Source of the DNA: Streptomyces sp. Je 1-369
Lineage (GTDB): Bacteria; Actinomycetota; Actinomycetes; Streptomycetales; Streptomycetaceae
Reading direction: 5' to 3'
NCBI RefSeq assembly: GCF_026810505.1
Contig: NZ_CP101750.1
Location: 3,005,254-3,069,253 of the forward strand
Length of the DNA: 64,000 nucleotides
Part shown: positions 35,720-44,714 of the stretch, piece after piece
How the letters are laid out: each line of letters starts with the position of its first letter
Position numbering within the stretch: position 1 is the stretch's first letter
Position numbers and translations under genes: made by a program
Notes under the pieces: generated by a model
Seen by the model: only the letters and a program-made list of their open reading frames with translations
Told to the model about the DNA's origin: nothing
Databases searched by the model: none

Positions 35720-38700
35720 TCAGGCCTCGTCGGCGCTGGCGGAGACGCCGGACGGCGTCTGCTCCGCCGCCGCGGCCTTCTTTGCCGTCGCCTTCGTCGC
35801 CTTCTTGGCCGTCGTCTTCTTGGCGGCCGTCTTCTTGGCCGCGGTCTTCTTGGCGGCCGTCTTCTTCGCGGGCGCCTTCTTGGCCGCCGTCTTGCGCGCC
35901 GTCTTCTTGGCCGGAGCGGCGGCTTCCTCGGCGGGTGCCTCGGACTCCGTCGCGGCCTTCTCGGCGGGCTGCTCGGCGGTCTTCTCCACCGGCTTCTCGG
36001 CCGACGGGACGACCATGACGGCCGCCTCGGCGGACGCGGTCGGCGCGGTGGCCTTGCGCACCGCACGGCGGCGCGGACGCGGCGGCGCGGCGTCGGCGAC
36101 GGGCGCCTCGGCGGCGCCGGTCACGGGCTCGGCCACCGGCTCGGCGACCTGCTCCGCCTTCGGGGTCTCCGCCACGACGACCTCGGTGGCCTCGGGCTCG
36201 GCGGCCTTCGGCGAACCCGCGGGCGACGTCGCCTTGCGGACGGCACGGCGGCGCGTACGACCCTTCGGCGCGGCGTCGTCCACCGGCGCCTCGGTGACCT
36301 CGGCGTGGGCCTCCTGCGCCGCCTCGACGGCCGCGGGGCTGCCCACCATCGGGTCCTCGACGGCCGGGGCCTCGGTGCGGGCGACGTCGGACTCGACGAC
36401 CGGAACCTCGGCGGCCTTGGCCGCTGCCTTCGCGGCCCGCTCCGCCTTCTCGGCGGCCTTGGCCCGCTTGCCCGACTTCCTCGCGCCCTTCGGAGCCTCC
36501 TCCTTGGAAGCGTCCGTCTGCGGAGCATCGGCCCGCGGGGCCTCCTCCGCGGGAGCGGCCTCCGCGCGCGGAGCGCCCGCCGGGGCCGACGCCCGGCGCG
36601 TCGCACGCCGCCGCGAACGGCCACGGGACGACGCGGCGGCCTCGGCCTCGGCCGCACTGCTGTAGAGCTCCTCGTCCGGGACGAACTCGGGCTCGGGCAG
36701 CGCCACCGGAGCGGCGACCTCGGCCGCGACCTCCGCCGCGGTCTCGTTCTCCGGCTCGGCGACGTCCGCCGACTCCACCTCGTGCGTGTGCTCGTGACCG
36801 TGGTCCTGCTGGTCCGAGCCGCCGCGGCCGCGCTTCTTGCGCTTGCCGCCGCCACCGGCGGAGGTGGGCTGCTCCATGTGCACGATGACGCCGCGGCCGT
36901 TGCAGTGCACGCAGGTCTCGGAGAAGGACTCCAGGAGGCCCTGTCCGACACGCTTGCGGGTCATCTGGACCAGGCCGAGCGAGGTGACCTCGGCGACCTG
37001 GTGCTTGGTCCTGTCCCGGCCCAGGCACTCCAGGAGGCGCCGCAGGACCAGGTCCCTGTTCGACTCGAGGACCATGTCGATGAAGTCGATGACGACGATG
37101 CCGCCCAGGTCGCGCAGGCGCAGCTGACGCACGATCTCCTCGGCCGCTTCGAGGTTGTTCCTCGTCACGGTCTCTTCGAGGTTGCCGCCCTGGCCGGTGA
37201 ACTTGCCGGTGTTGACGTCGACGACGATCATCGCCTCGGTCTTGTCGATCACCAGCGAGCCGCCGCTCGGCAGCCAGACCTTGCGGTCCAGGGCCTTGGC
37301 GAGCTGCTCGTCGATCCGGTACGTCGCGAAGACGTCGACCTCGGACGTCCACCTGGAGAGGCGGTCCGCGAGGTCGGGGGCGACGTGCGAGACGTAGCCG
37401 TGGATGGTCTGCCACGCGTCGTCGCCGCTGACGATGACCTTGGAGAAGTCCTCGTTGAAGATGTCGCGGACGACCCGGACGGTCATGTCCGGCTCGCCGT
37501 ACAGCAGGCCCGGCGAGCTCGTCGAGGCCGCCTTCGACTTCTTCTGGATGTCCTCCCACTGCTGCTGCAGACGCTCGACGTCGCGGCGCAGTTCGTCCTC
37601 GCTCGCGCCCTCGGCGGCGGTGCGCACGATGACGCCCGCGTCCTCGGGGACGATCTTCTTGAGGATGGTCTTCAGACGCGCGCGCTCGGTGTCGGGCAGC
37701 TTGCGGCTGATGCCGGTCATCGAGCCCTCGGGCACGTAGACCAGGTAGCGACCCGGCAGCGAGACCTGGCTGGTCAGACGGGCACCCTTGTGGCCGATCG
37801 GGTCCTTCGTGACCTGCACGAGGACCGACTGGCCGGACTTCAGGGCGGACTCGATGCGGCGGGGGCCGTTGGCCATCCCGAGCGCCTCGAAGTTGACCTC
37901 ACCGGCGTACAGGACGGCGTTGCGGCCCTTGCCGATGTCGATGAACGCGGCCTCCATGGACGGCAGCACGTTCTGGACCTTGCCCAGGTAGACGTTGCCG
38001 ACGTACGAGGTGGCCTGCTCCTTGTTGACGTAGTGCTCCACGAGCACGTTGTCCTCGAGGACGCCGATCTGGGTGCGCTCGCCGTTCTGGCGGACGACCA
38101 TCACGCGCTCGACGGCCTCACGGCGGGCCAGGAACTCGGCCTCCGTGATGATCGGGACGCGGCGGCGGCCCTGCTCGCGGCCCTCGCGGCGGCGCTGCTT
38201 CTTGGCCTCGAGGCGGGTCGAGCCCTTGATGGACTGGACCTCGTCGGCGCCGGTGCCGAGCTCGCGCTCCTCCTTCTTGCGGGGCTCGCGGACCTTGACG
38301 ACCGTGCGCTCCGGGTCGCCGTCGCCCGGCTCGCCCTCGGCGGAGTCACCGGCGCGGCGACGGCGGCGACGACGGCGACGGCTGCTGCTGGACCCGGCAC
38401 CGCCGGACTCCGCGGCGTCGTCGGCCTCGGTGTCGTCGGACTCGTCGGCGTCGTCGGACGCGCCCTCGTCGGAGGGCTCCTGCTGCTCGGCGTCGGTGTC
38501 GTCGGAGTCGCCCGACGCGTCGTTCTGCTCGCTGTCCTGGTCGGCGGAGTCACCGCGGCGGCGACGGCGGCCACCGCGACGGCGACGGCGGCCCTGGCGC
38601 TCGCCGGACTCCTCCGTGTCGTCGTCGGAGTCGGCCTGCTCGGCGGCGGCCTCCTCGGGCTCCTCGGCCTGCTGCTCCTCGACCACGGCGGCCTTGACCG

Positions 38701-39949
38701 GCTCGCGCTCCTCGGCGGCGGGCTGCTCGTCCGCGCCGCGACGGCGGCGGCGACGGCGCGGGCCCGTCTCCTCCTCGGCGACGGGGACGGCGGGGGCGGG
38801 CGTGGGCTCGGGCTCGGGCTCGGCGGGCGTGTCCTCGGCGGCCTCGGCGGCGGCCGCCGCGGCGGCGCGCTCCGGGGTCTGGAACATGGGCTCGGCGAAC
38901 ACCGGGGCCTGGAAGACGGCGACGGCGGGGCGCGCGGGCTTGCGGCCGTCCTCGTCGGACTCCTCGGCGCGCTGGGCCTTGCGGGCCTTGTGCGCGGGCG
39001 GGGCGGAGAACCCGGTGGCCGCGGTCTTACGGGTGGCACGGCGGCGACGGCCGCGGGGCGCGTCGTCCTCGGCGGTGTCGGCGGCGGCTTCGTCGGCCGG
39101 AGCCTTCTCGGCGGCGGCAGGCTGCTCGGCGAGCTTCGCGGCCACTTCCTTCTCGGCGTTCTGCGGCGCCCCGGCGGGCGCGGAGGCACCACGGGTCGCA
39201 CGGCGGCGAGCACGGCCCTTGGGGGCGTCCTCCTCGGCGACCGGCTCGGCCTGCGCCTGAGCCTCCTCGACGGCGGCCTGCGGCTCCGCGGCGGGAGCAG
39301 CGGCACCACGGGTGGCACGGCGGCGCGCACGGCCCTTGGGCGCGTCTTCCTCAGCGACCGGCTCGGCCTGCGCCTGAGCCTCCTCGACGGCGGCCTGCGG
39401 CTCCGCGGCGGGAGCAGCGGCACCACGAGTCGCACGACGGCGCGCACGACCCTTGGGCGCGTCCTCCTCGGCGACCGGCTCGGCCTGCGCCGGGGTCTCC
39501 TCGGCGGGGGCCTGCGGCGCGCCTGCGGGGGCGGAGGCACGGCGGGTGGCGCGGCGGCGCGGGCGCGCGGCGGGGGCCTCGGCGGCCTCCTCCCGCGGAG
39601 CGGCTTCCGGCGCTGTCTCCGCGGCGGGCGCGGGTGCGGCGGCGGGCTCCGTGGCCTCGGCGGTCTGCGGTGCGCCGGCCGGGGCGGAGGCGCGGCGGGT
39701 CGCACGGCGGCGAGCACGCGGCGCGGGGGCCTCGGCGGCCTCGGGCGTCCGCGGGGTCTCCTCGGCCGCTGCCGCGGCGGGGGCCTCTTCGGTGGCGGGG
39801 GTGGCCGGTATGGCCGGAGCCGCGGCTTCGGCGGCGCCGTTCGGCGGGCCCGCCGGACGCGATGCGGCGCGGCGCCTGCGGCGCGGCGGCAGGGTGTCGC
39901 TGGGGGTGTTGTTGTCCGAGCCCTCGGTGGGTTCGTTCGGCTCAAGCAT
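35720..39949 (-). CDS. rne: Ribonuclease E/G with long disordered arms
   Basis: Endoribonuclease for mRNA decay and rRNA/tRNA processing. The product is 1,409 residues. The catalytic core is at about 600-1025: S1-type region (YVGNVYLGKVQNVLPSMEAAF), DNase-I-like site (GGSLVIDKTEAMIVVDVNTG, GGIVVIDFIDM) and the zinc-link CVHCNGRG. The N-arm (1-600) and C-arm (1025-1409) are Ala/Glu/Pro/Arg-rich, with RRRATR-type motifs on both sides, three 39-residue repeats and a Lys-Ala tail. Placing the catalytic core centrally matches the RNase ES reported in S. coelicolor, whose arms bind PNPase. ATG at 39949. Confidence 0.95.
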   Translation of the reverse strand: MLEPNEPTEGSDNNTPSDTLPPRRRRRAASRPAGPPNGAAEAAAPAIPATPATEEAPAAAAAEETPRTPEAAEAPAPRARRRATRRASAPAGAPQTAEATEPAAAPAPAAETAPEAAPREEAAEAPAARPRRRATRRASAPAGAPQAPAEETPAQAEPVAEEDAPKGRARRRATRGAAAPAAEPQAAVEEAQAQAEPVAEEDAPKGRARRRATRGAAAPAAEPQAAVEEAQAQAEPVAEEDAPKGRARRRATRGASAPAGAPQNAEKEVAAKLAEQPAAAEKAPADEAAADTAEDDAPRGRRRRATRKTAATGFSAPPAHKARKAQRAEESDEDGRKPARPAVAVFQAPVFAEPMFQTPERAAAAAAAEAAEDTPAEPEPEPTPAPAVPVAEEETGPRRRRRRRGADEQPAAEEREPVKAAVVEEQQAEEPEEAAAEQADSDDDTEESGERQGRRRRRGGRRRRRGDSADQDSEQNDASGDSDDTDAEQQEPSDEGASDDADESDDTEADDAAESGGAGSSSSRRRRRRRRRAGDSAEGEPGDGDPERTVVKVREPRKKEERELGTGADEVQSIKGSTRLEAKKQRRREGREQGRRRVPIITEAEFLARREAVERVMVVRQNGERTQIGVLEDNVLVEHYVNKEQATSYVGNVYLGKVQNVLPSMEAAFIDIGKGRNAVLYAGEVNFEALGMANGPRRIESALKSGQSVLVQVTKDPIGHKGARLTSQVSLPGRYLVYVPEGSMTGISRKLPDTERARLKTILKKIVPEDAGVIVRTAAEGASEDELRRDVERLQQQWEDIQKKSKAASTSSPGLLYGEPDMTVRVVRDIFNEDFSKVIVSGDDAWQTIHGYVSHVAPDLADRLSRWTSEVDVFATYRIDEQLAKALDRKVWLPSGGSLVIDKTEAMIVVDVNTGKFTGQGGNLEETVTRNNLEAAEEIVRQLRLRDLGGIVVIDFIDMVLESNRDLVLRRLLECLGRDRTKHQVAEVTSLGLVQMTRKRVGQGLLESFSETCVHCNGRGVIVHMEQPTSAGGGGKRKKRGRGGSDQQDHGHEHTHEVESADVAEPENETAAEVAAEVAAPVALPEPEFVPDEELYSSAAEAEAAASSRGRSRRRATRRASAPAGAPRAEAAPAEEAPRADAPQTDASKEEAPKGARKSGKRAKAAEKAERAAKAAAKAAEVPVVESDVARTEAPAVEDPMVGSPAAVEAAQEAHAEVTEAPVDDAAPKGRTRRRAVRKATSPAGSPKAAEPEATEVVVAETPKAEQVAEPVAEPVTGAAEAPVADAAPPRPRRRAVRKATAPTASAEAAVMVVPSAEKPVEKTAEQPAEKAATESEAPAEEAAAPAKKTARKTAAKKAPAKKTAAKKTAAKKTAAKKTTAKKATKATAKKAAAAEQTPSGVSASADEA
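39187..39498. repeat. 117-bp tandem repeats in the RNase E/G N-arm
   Basis: About two and a half copies, spaced exactly 117 bases (for example identical blocks at 39245 and 39362). Each encodes AEPVAEEDAPKGRARRRATR followed by a Gly/Ala/Pro/Gln/Glu stretch. Confidence 0.9.
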
Positions 39950-40180
39950 GCGGGCGGTTCTCCCGTCACGCTCCCGGGCGCCGCGCCTGGTCCGGTGATG
40001 TCGCGGCTCGCGCTGTGCGCGGGGCCGCCATCCGGGGGCGTGGGCGCCGCACGGGAGCTCTATGTCTTGTCTCGCCGGTTCCGTACGCCCATGTGCGGAC
40101 GGCCTGGCGAAAGTCTCGGTCAGTGCGCTGCCCGACCCAGGTGGCTCCCGAGTACGAGGGCTGCGCGGTGACGTACGTCC

Positions 40181-40978
40181 TTACCGGGGACCTTCCGGCG
40201 CCGGCGCCTTCGCGGCGGCAGGTACGGCGGCCGTGGGTGAAGCGGCCGTGTCTGCCTCGCGGTCGGGCGCGAGCGGGTCGGTCACCGTGCCGGTCTCTTC
40301 ATCGAAAAGCCCCTGCGCCAGCCTGGTCACCGCTGCGGGGACCGGCGGCGCCAGGTCGGCCACAGCTCGGAGACCGGACAGGACGTCGTCAGGTCGTACG
40401 GCAGGTGTCACGTGCCGAACAACCAGCCGCAGTATCGCACAGGGCTTGTCGCTCGGCCTATCAGCATCGTCGGCGAGCGGTCCGCCGGCGACCGTCGCGA
40501 GGCTCACCACGGCCTCGCGTGCGTCGAAGGTCCGCATGCCGTTCTTCGTACGGCGCTGGACCTCGACCTTCTCGGCCGCCGTGAACTGCTCGGCGGCCGA
40601 CTGCGCCGCCGCGGGCGCCACGCCGTCCAGGCGCAGCTCCCAGACGGAGGCCGTCAGCCGGTCCGCGAGTCCCGAGGTGCGGGACTCGACGGCGTCGACG
40701 ATGTCGAGCCCGGTGGGCATCGACTCGTCGAGGAGCTCCCGGAGCTTGTCCGGGTCGCGCGGTGCGGTGAGCGCGATCTCCAGGTACTCGGCCTCACTGC
40801 CCGTGCCGGTGGGTGCGGCATTGGCGTACGACACCTTGGGGTGCGGGGTGAACCCCGCCGAGTACGCCATGGGCACCTCGGCGCGGCGCAGCGCACGCTC
40901 GAAGGCGCGCTGGAAGTCACGGTGGCTGGTGAACCGGAGGCGGCCGCGCTTGGTGTAGCGCAGGCGGATGCGCTGCAC
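40181..40978 (-). CDS. Radical-SAM-linked protein (TIGR03936/DUF2344 type)
   Basis: A 265-residue protein from GTG at 40978, where the family domain begins (VQRIRLRYTKRGRLRFTSH, RALRRAEVPMAYSAGFTPHP). The C-terminal 60 residues are Ala/Pro-rich. The GTG has no ribosome-binding site; an in-frame CTG at 41020 has GAAGGA nine bases upstream and would add 14 residues. This family is almost always next to a TIGR03960 radical-SAM gene, found here at 42739-44664. Molecular function unknown. Confidence 0.88.
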   Translation of the reverse strand: MQRIRLRYTKRGRLRFTSHRDFQRAFERALRRAEVPMAYSAGFTPHPKVSYANAAPTGTGSEAEYLEIALTAPRDPDKLRELLDESMPTGLDIVDAVESRTSGLADRLTASVWELRLDGVAPAAAQSAAEQFTAAEKVEVQRRTKNGMRTFDAREAVVSLATVAGGPLADDADRPSDKPCAILRLVVRHVTPAVRPDDVLSGLRAVADLAPPVPAAVTRLAQGLFDEETGTVTDPLAPDREADTAASPTAAVPAAAKAPAPEGPR

Positions 40979-41025
40979 CGCGGGTGCGGGCGGCGGGCCT
41001 ACGGGCTGTCGCTTGCCCAGTGTCG

Positions 41026-42171
41026 TCAGTCCTTCATGAGTGCGGTCGTACTGTTGCCTAGAGTACGTGTGTCGGGCGTGTCGGGTTCCCGCCGGGCCAC
41101 CGGAACCGCCTCGCGCGGCGCTCCGAACAGCATGCGCCGTACGTCGGCGCGCGTCTGGCGGACGGTGTCCCTGGCGGAGGTGAGCGCCCGCCGCGTGGTG
41201 CGGCCGACGGCCCGGGCGGCCGCGGCGACGGGGTTCCAGAGCACGTCGCGGATGACGTGTCCGACGGGCGTGAGGACCGTGCGGTACGCCCACCGCACCG
41301 GCTCGACGAAGATCCACCGAAGGAGTGTGCCGAGGAAGCGGCCCACGGCGAGGGAGATGTGCCCGGCGATGCGCCAGGCGTGTCCGAAGGCGTCGGAGAT
41401 CTCCCGCGCGACGACGGCGATCGCCCTCCCTGTGGGGGCGAGCACCCAGCGCCACAGGGCGACGAGGGGCACGACGAAGATCCAGCGGAGCAGCGTCGTG
41501 ACGCCGTGCCCGACCGGGGTGAGCACGGCCTTGTACAGCCACACCACGGGCACCACGATCAGCGTCCGGACCAGCCAGGCGATCGCGATGCCGACCGGCA
41601 CGACCACGTACCGCCACAGGCCCACCCACGGCCACACGAACACGGCCTTGCCGAGCCAGCCGAGGCCGACCAGCAGGGCGCGTCCGATCGGCGTCAGCAC
41701 GCGCGCGTAGAGCCACGTGGCCGGGATGACGAGGAGGACCCGGCCGAGCCAGGCAATGCCGTGTCCGACGGGGGTCAGCACGCGCGCGTAGAGCCACGTC
41801 GCGGGGATGACGAACAGGCCGCGGCCCAGCCAGCCGAGGCCCTTGCCGACCGGCACGAGCACGTACCGCCACAGGCCGACCCACGGCCACACGAACACGG
41901 CCTTGCACAGCCATGTCAGTACGGCGCCGATGCCACGCCCGACGGGACGCAGCACGGAGCGGTGGAGGAAGCGGCCGCACACGGCGAGCGCGTCCCAGAG
42001 CAGGCGTACGGGGACGACGAGTACGAGTACGACGATCCGCACCGGGATGCGGATCGCGACGGCGAGACAGCCGTCCGCCTGCGCGGGCGCCACGGGCTGC
42101 GCGGGTGCCACCGGCCGCGTGGGCGTCGCAGGGTGCGCGACCTGCTGGTCGGGCCGTTTTTCCAGGTCCAT
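41026..42171 (-). CDS. Highly repetitive multi-helix membrane protein
   Basis: A 381-residue protein with a Pro/Ala-rich N-terminus. From about residue 60 to 310 it consists of hydrophobic repeats, each with Pro-x-Gly after a VLTPVG-like turn, then a WLGRxLxVIP-like helix. Pro-x-Gly starts at 76, 107, 134, 161, 192, 219, 246 and 302, spaced 31, 27, 27, 31, 27, 27 and 56. KAVFVWPWVGLWRYV occurs twice, 85 residues apart. The C-terminus is basic and soluble. No signal peptide and no known family. ATG at 42171 has AGGA just upstream, seven bases from the GNAT stop. It could be a membrane scaffold or channel; that is speculation. Confidence 0.8.
   Translation of the reverse strand: MDLEKRPDQQVAHPATPTRPVAPAQPVAPAQADGCLAVAIRIPVRIVVLVLVVPVRLLWDALAVCGRFLHRSVLRPVGRGIGAVLTWLCKAVFVWPWVGLWRYVLVPVGKGLGWLGRGLFVIPATWLYARVLTPVGHGIAWLGRVLLVIPATWLYARVLTPIGRALLVGLGWLGKAVFVWPWVGLWRYVVVPVGIAIAWLVRTLIVVPVVWLYKAVLTPVGHGVTTLLRWIFVVPLVALWRWVLAPTGRAIAVVAREISDAFGHAWRIAGHISLAVGRFLGTLLRWIFVEPVRWAYRTVLTPVGHVIRDVLWNPVAAAARAVGRTTRRALTSARDTVRQTRADVRRMLFGAPREAVPVARREPDTPDTRTLGNSTTALMKD
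41258..41946. repeat. 255-bp super-repeat encoding 27/27/31-residue units
   Basis: Near-identical DNA blocks recur 255 bases apart (for example 41605 and 41860), corresponding to 85 residues, each made of two 27-residue units and one 31-residue unit. Confidence 0.9.
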
Positions 42172-42177
42172 GTCGTC

Positions 42178-42723
42178 CTAGACGCGCGCGGCGCCGGTTC
42201 GGATCCAGTACCGCAGTTTCCCGCTGCGTTCGTCCTCGAACGTGCCGCCCGCCGCCTCGATGACCTTGCGCGAGCCGATGTTGTCGGTGTCGCAGGTCAC
42301 CAGGACGGTTTCCAGGCCGAGTCCGGCGGCGTGCGGGAGGCAGGCGCGCAGCATGTCGGTGGCGTGGCCGCGGAGCCGGGCGGTGGGGCGGACCTCGTAG
42401 CCGATGTGGCCGCCGTACTCGCGCAGGAAGCGGGTGGCGATGGTGTGCCGGACGGTGATCCTGCCGAGGTAGTCGGCGCCGTCGACGTACCAGAAGGTCG
42501 TGACGGGGACGGAGTGTGCTTCGGCAGGGTGTGCGGCGGCGCGGACCTCGGCGACGTACGCCGCGAAGACCGCCGGGTCGCGCCAGCGCGGGCCGTAGTC
42601 CCGGAGGGTGGCGCCGAGCGTCGTGTCGTCGTCGGGCCCGCCGCGCCCCTCGGCCCGGAACTCCTCCATCGCGGCGATGTAGGAGCGGTGCACCAGGCCG
42701 GTGGGCGGGGCGAGTTGAGGCAC
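42178..42723 (-). CDS. GNAT-family N-acetyltransferase
   Basis: A 181-residue acetyltransferase. The acetyl-CoA region is ARLRGHATDMLRACLPHA, with HIGYEVRPTAR before it and TDNIGSRKVIEAAGGTFE after it, as in Gcn5-related enzymes. Substrate unknown. GTG at 42723 starts 16 bases after the radical-SAM stop; no strong ribosome-binding site is seen. It separates the two radical-SAM-system genes. Confidence 0.88.
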   Translation of the reverse strand: MPQLAPPTGLVHRSYIAAMEEFRAEGRGGPDDDTTLGATLRDYGPRWRDPAVFAAYVAEVRAAAHPAEAHSVPVTTFWYVDGADYLGRITVRHTIATRFLREYGGHIGYEVRPTARLRGHATDMLRACLPHAAGLGLETVLVTCDTDNIGSRKVIEAAGGTFEDERSGKLRYWIRTGAARV

Positions 42724-42738
42724 TGTCAGGTGTCTCGG

Positions 42739-44664
42739 TTACTTCACGACGGTGAGCGGCAGGAGCTTCTTGCCGGTGGGGCCGACCTGGATGTGCGTGT
42801 CCATCTGCGGGCAGACGCCGCAGTCGAAGCACGGCGTCCAGCGGCAGTCCTCGACCTCGGTCTCGTCGAGCGAGTCCTGCCAGTCCTCCCAGAGCCAGTC
42901 CTTGTCGAGACCGGAGTCCAAGTGGTCCCAGGGCAGCACTTCCTCGTAGGTGCGCTCGCGCGTGGTGTACCAGTCGACGTCGACGCCCATCTCGGGCAGC
43001 GTCTTCTCGGCGCACCGCATCCAGCGCTCGTACGAGAAGTGCTCACGCCAGCCGTCGAAGCGGCCGCCCTCTTCGTAGACGGCGCGGATGACGGCGCCGA
43101 TGCGGCGGTCGCCGCGCGAGAGCAGGCCCTCGACGATGCCGGGCTTGCCGTCGTGGTAGCGGAAGCCGATCGAGCGGCCGTACTTCTTGTCGCCGCGGAT
43201 CTTGTCGCGGAGCTTCTCCAGGCGGGCGTCGGTCTCCTCGGAGGAGAGCTGCGGGGCCCACTGGAAGGGCGTGTGGGGCTTCGGCACGAAGCCGCCGATC
43301 GACACCGTGCAGCGGATGTCGTTGGAGCCGGAGACCTCGCGGCCCTTCTGGATGACCTTCGTCGCCATGTCGGCGATCTGGAGGACGTCGTCGTCGGTCT
43401 CGGTGGGCAGGCCGCACATGAAGTACAGCTTCACCTGGCGCCAGCCGTTGCCGTACGCCGTCGAGACGGTGCGGATGAGGTCTTCCTCGGACACCATCTT
43501 GTTGATGACCTTGCGCATGCGCTCGGAGCCGCCCTCGGGGGCGAAGGTCAGGCCGGACCTGCGGCCGTTCCTGGTCAGCTCGTTGGCGAGGTCCACGTTG
43601 AAGGCGTCGACGCGGGTCGAGGGGAGGGACAGGCCGATCTTGTCCTCCTCGTACCGGTCGGCGAGGCCCTTGGCGACGTCGGCGATCTCGCTGTGGTCGG
43701 CGGAGGAGAGCGAGAGCAGGCCGACCTCTTCGAAGCCGGTCGCCTTGAGACCCTTGTCGACCATGTCGCCGATGCCGGTGATGCTTCGCTCCCGCACGGG
43801 GCGCGTGATCATGCCGGCCTGGCAGAAACGGCAGCCGCGGGTGCAGCCGCGGAAGATCTCCACGGACATGCGCTCGTGGACGGTCTCGGCGAGCGGGACG
43901 AGGGGCTGCTTGGGGTAGGGCCACTCGTCGAGGTCCATGACGGTGTGCTTGGACACGCGCCACGGCACGCCGCTGCGGTTGGGGACGACGCGGCCGATGC
44001 GGCCGTCCGGGAGGTACTCGACGTCGTAGAACCGGGGGATGTAGACCGATCCGGTCCTGGCCAGGCGGAAGAGGACTTCCTCGCGGCCGCCGGGGCGGCC
44101 CTCGGCCTTCCAGGCGCGGATGATCTCCGTCATGTCGAGCACGGCCTGCTCGCCGTCGCCGATGATCGCGGCGTCGATGAACTCGGCGATCGGCTCGGGG
44201 TTGAAGGCGGCGTGACCGCCGGCGAGGACGATCGGGTCCTCGACGGTGCGGTCCTTGGCCTCCAGCGGGATGCCCGCGAGGTCCAGGGCGGTCAGCATGT
44301 TCGTGTACCCGAGCTCGGTGGAGAAGCTCAGGCCGAAGACGTCGAAGGCACCGACGGGGCGGTGCGAGTCGACGGTGAACTGGGGGACCTGGTGCTCGCG
44401 CATCAGGGCCTCCAGGTCGGGCCACACGCTGTAGGTGCGCTCGGCGAGCACGCCCTCGCGCTCGTTGAGGACCTCGTAGAGGATCATGACGCCCTGGTTG
44501 GGCAGACCCACCTCGTACGCGTCCGGGTACATGAGCGCCCAGCGGACGTCACAGGATTCCCACGGCTTGACGGTGGAGTTCAGCTCACCGCCGACGTACT
44601 GGATGGGCTTCTGCACATGCGGGAGCAGAGCTTCGAGCTGTGGGAAGACCGATTCGGCAGACAT
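42739..44664 (-). CDS. Radical SAM protein, TIGR03960 type
   Basis: A 641-residue protein. An N-terminal cobalamin-type fold (about 20-230, LMYPDAYEVGLPNQG, GLSFSTELGYTNML) precedes the radical-SAM domain with FRGCTRGCRFCQAG (Cys-x3-Cys-x2-Cys, an iron-sulfur/SAM motif). A C-terminal region ends with CRWTPCFDCGVCPQMD, a second Cys cluster. It pairs with the TIGR03936 protein at 40181. The reaction is unknown; the linkage to RNase E/G and ribosomal genes in many genomes suggests RNA or ribosome modification. ATG at 44664. Confidence 0.93.
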   Translation of the reverse strand: MSAESVFPQLEALLPHVQKPIQYVGGELNSTVKPWESCDVRWALMYPDAYEVGLPNQGVMILYEVLNEREGVLAERTYSVWPDLEALMREHQVPQFTVDSHRPVGAFDVFGLSFSTELGYTNMLTALDLAGIPLEAKDRTVEDPIVLAGGHAAFNPEPIAEFIDAAIIGDGEQAVLDMTEIIRAWKAEGRPGGREEVLFRLARTGSVYIPRFYDVEYLPDGRIGRVVPNRSGVPWRVSKHTVMDLDEWPYPKQPLVPLAETVHERMSVEIFRGCTRGCRFCQAGMITRPVRERSITGIGDMVDKGLKATGFEEVGLLSLSSADHSEIADVAKGLADRYEEDKIGLSLPSTRVDAFNVDLANELTRNGRRSGLTFAPEGGSERMRKVINKMVSEEDLIRTVSTAYGNGWRQVKLYFMCGLPTETDDDVLQIADMATKVIQKGREVSGSNDIRCTVSIGGFVPKPHTPFQWAPQLSSEETDARLEKLRDKIRGDKKYGRSIGFRYHDGKPGIVEGLLSRGDRRIGAVIRAVYEEGGRFDGWREHFSYERWMRCAEKTLPEMGVDVDWYTTRERTYEEVLPWDHLDSGLDKDWLWEDWQDSLDETEVEDCRWTPCFDCGVCPQMDTHIQVGPTGKKLLPLTVVK

Positions 44665-44714
44665 CGCGGACCTTCATGAGCTGGCAGGGGTGACCATCAA
44701 GCGTACCCCGGCGT

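Noticed and set aside
36305..44679. Very long open frames on the plus strand opposite RNase E/G and the radical-SAM genes
   Set aside because: Composition is repetitive Leu/Gly/Arg/Val, with no ribosome-binding sites and no domain; they are shadows of the minus-strand genes.
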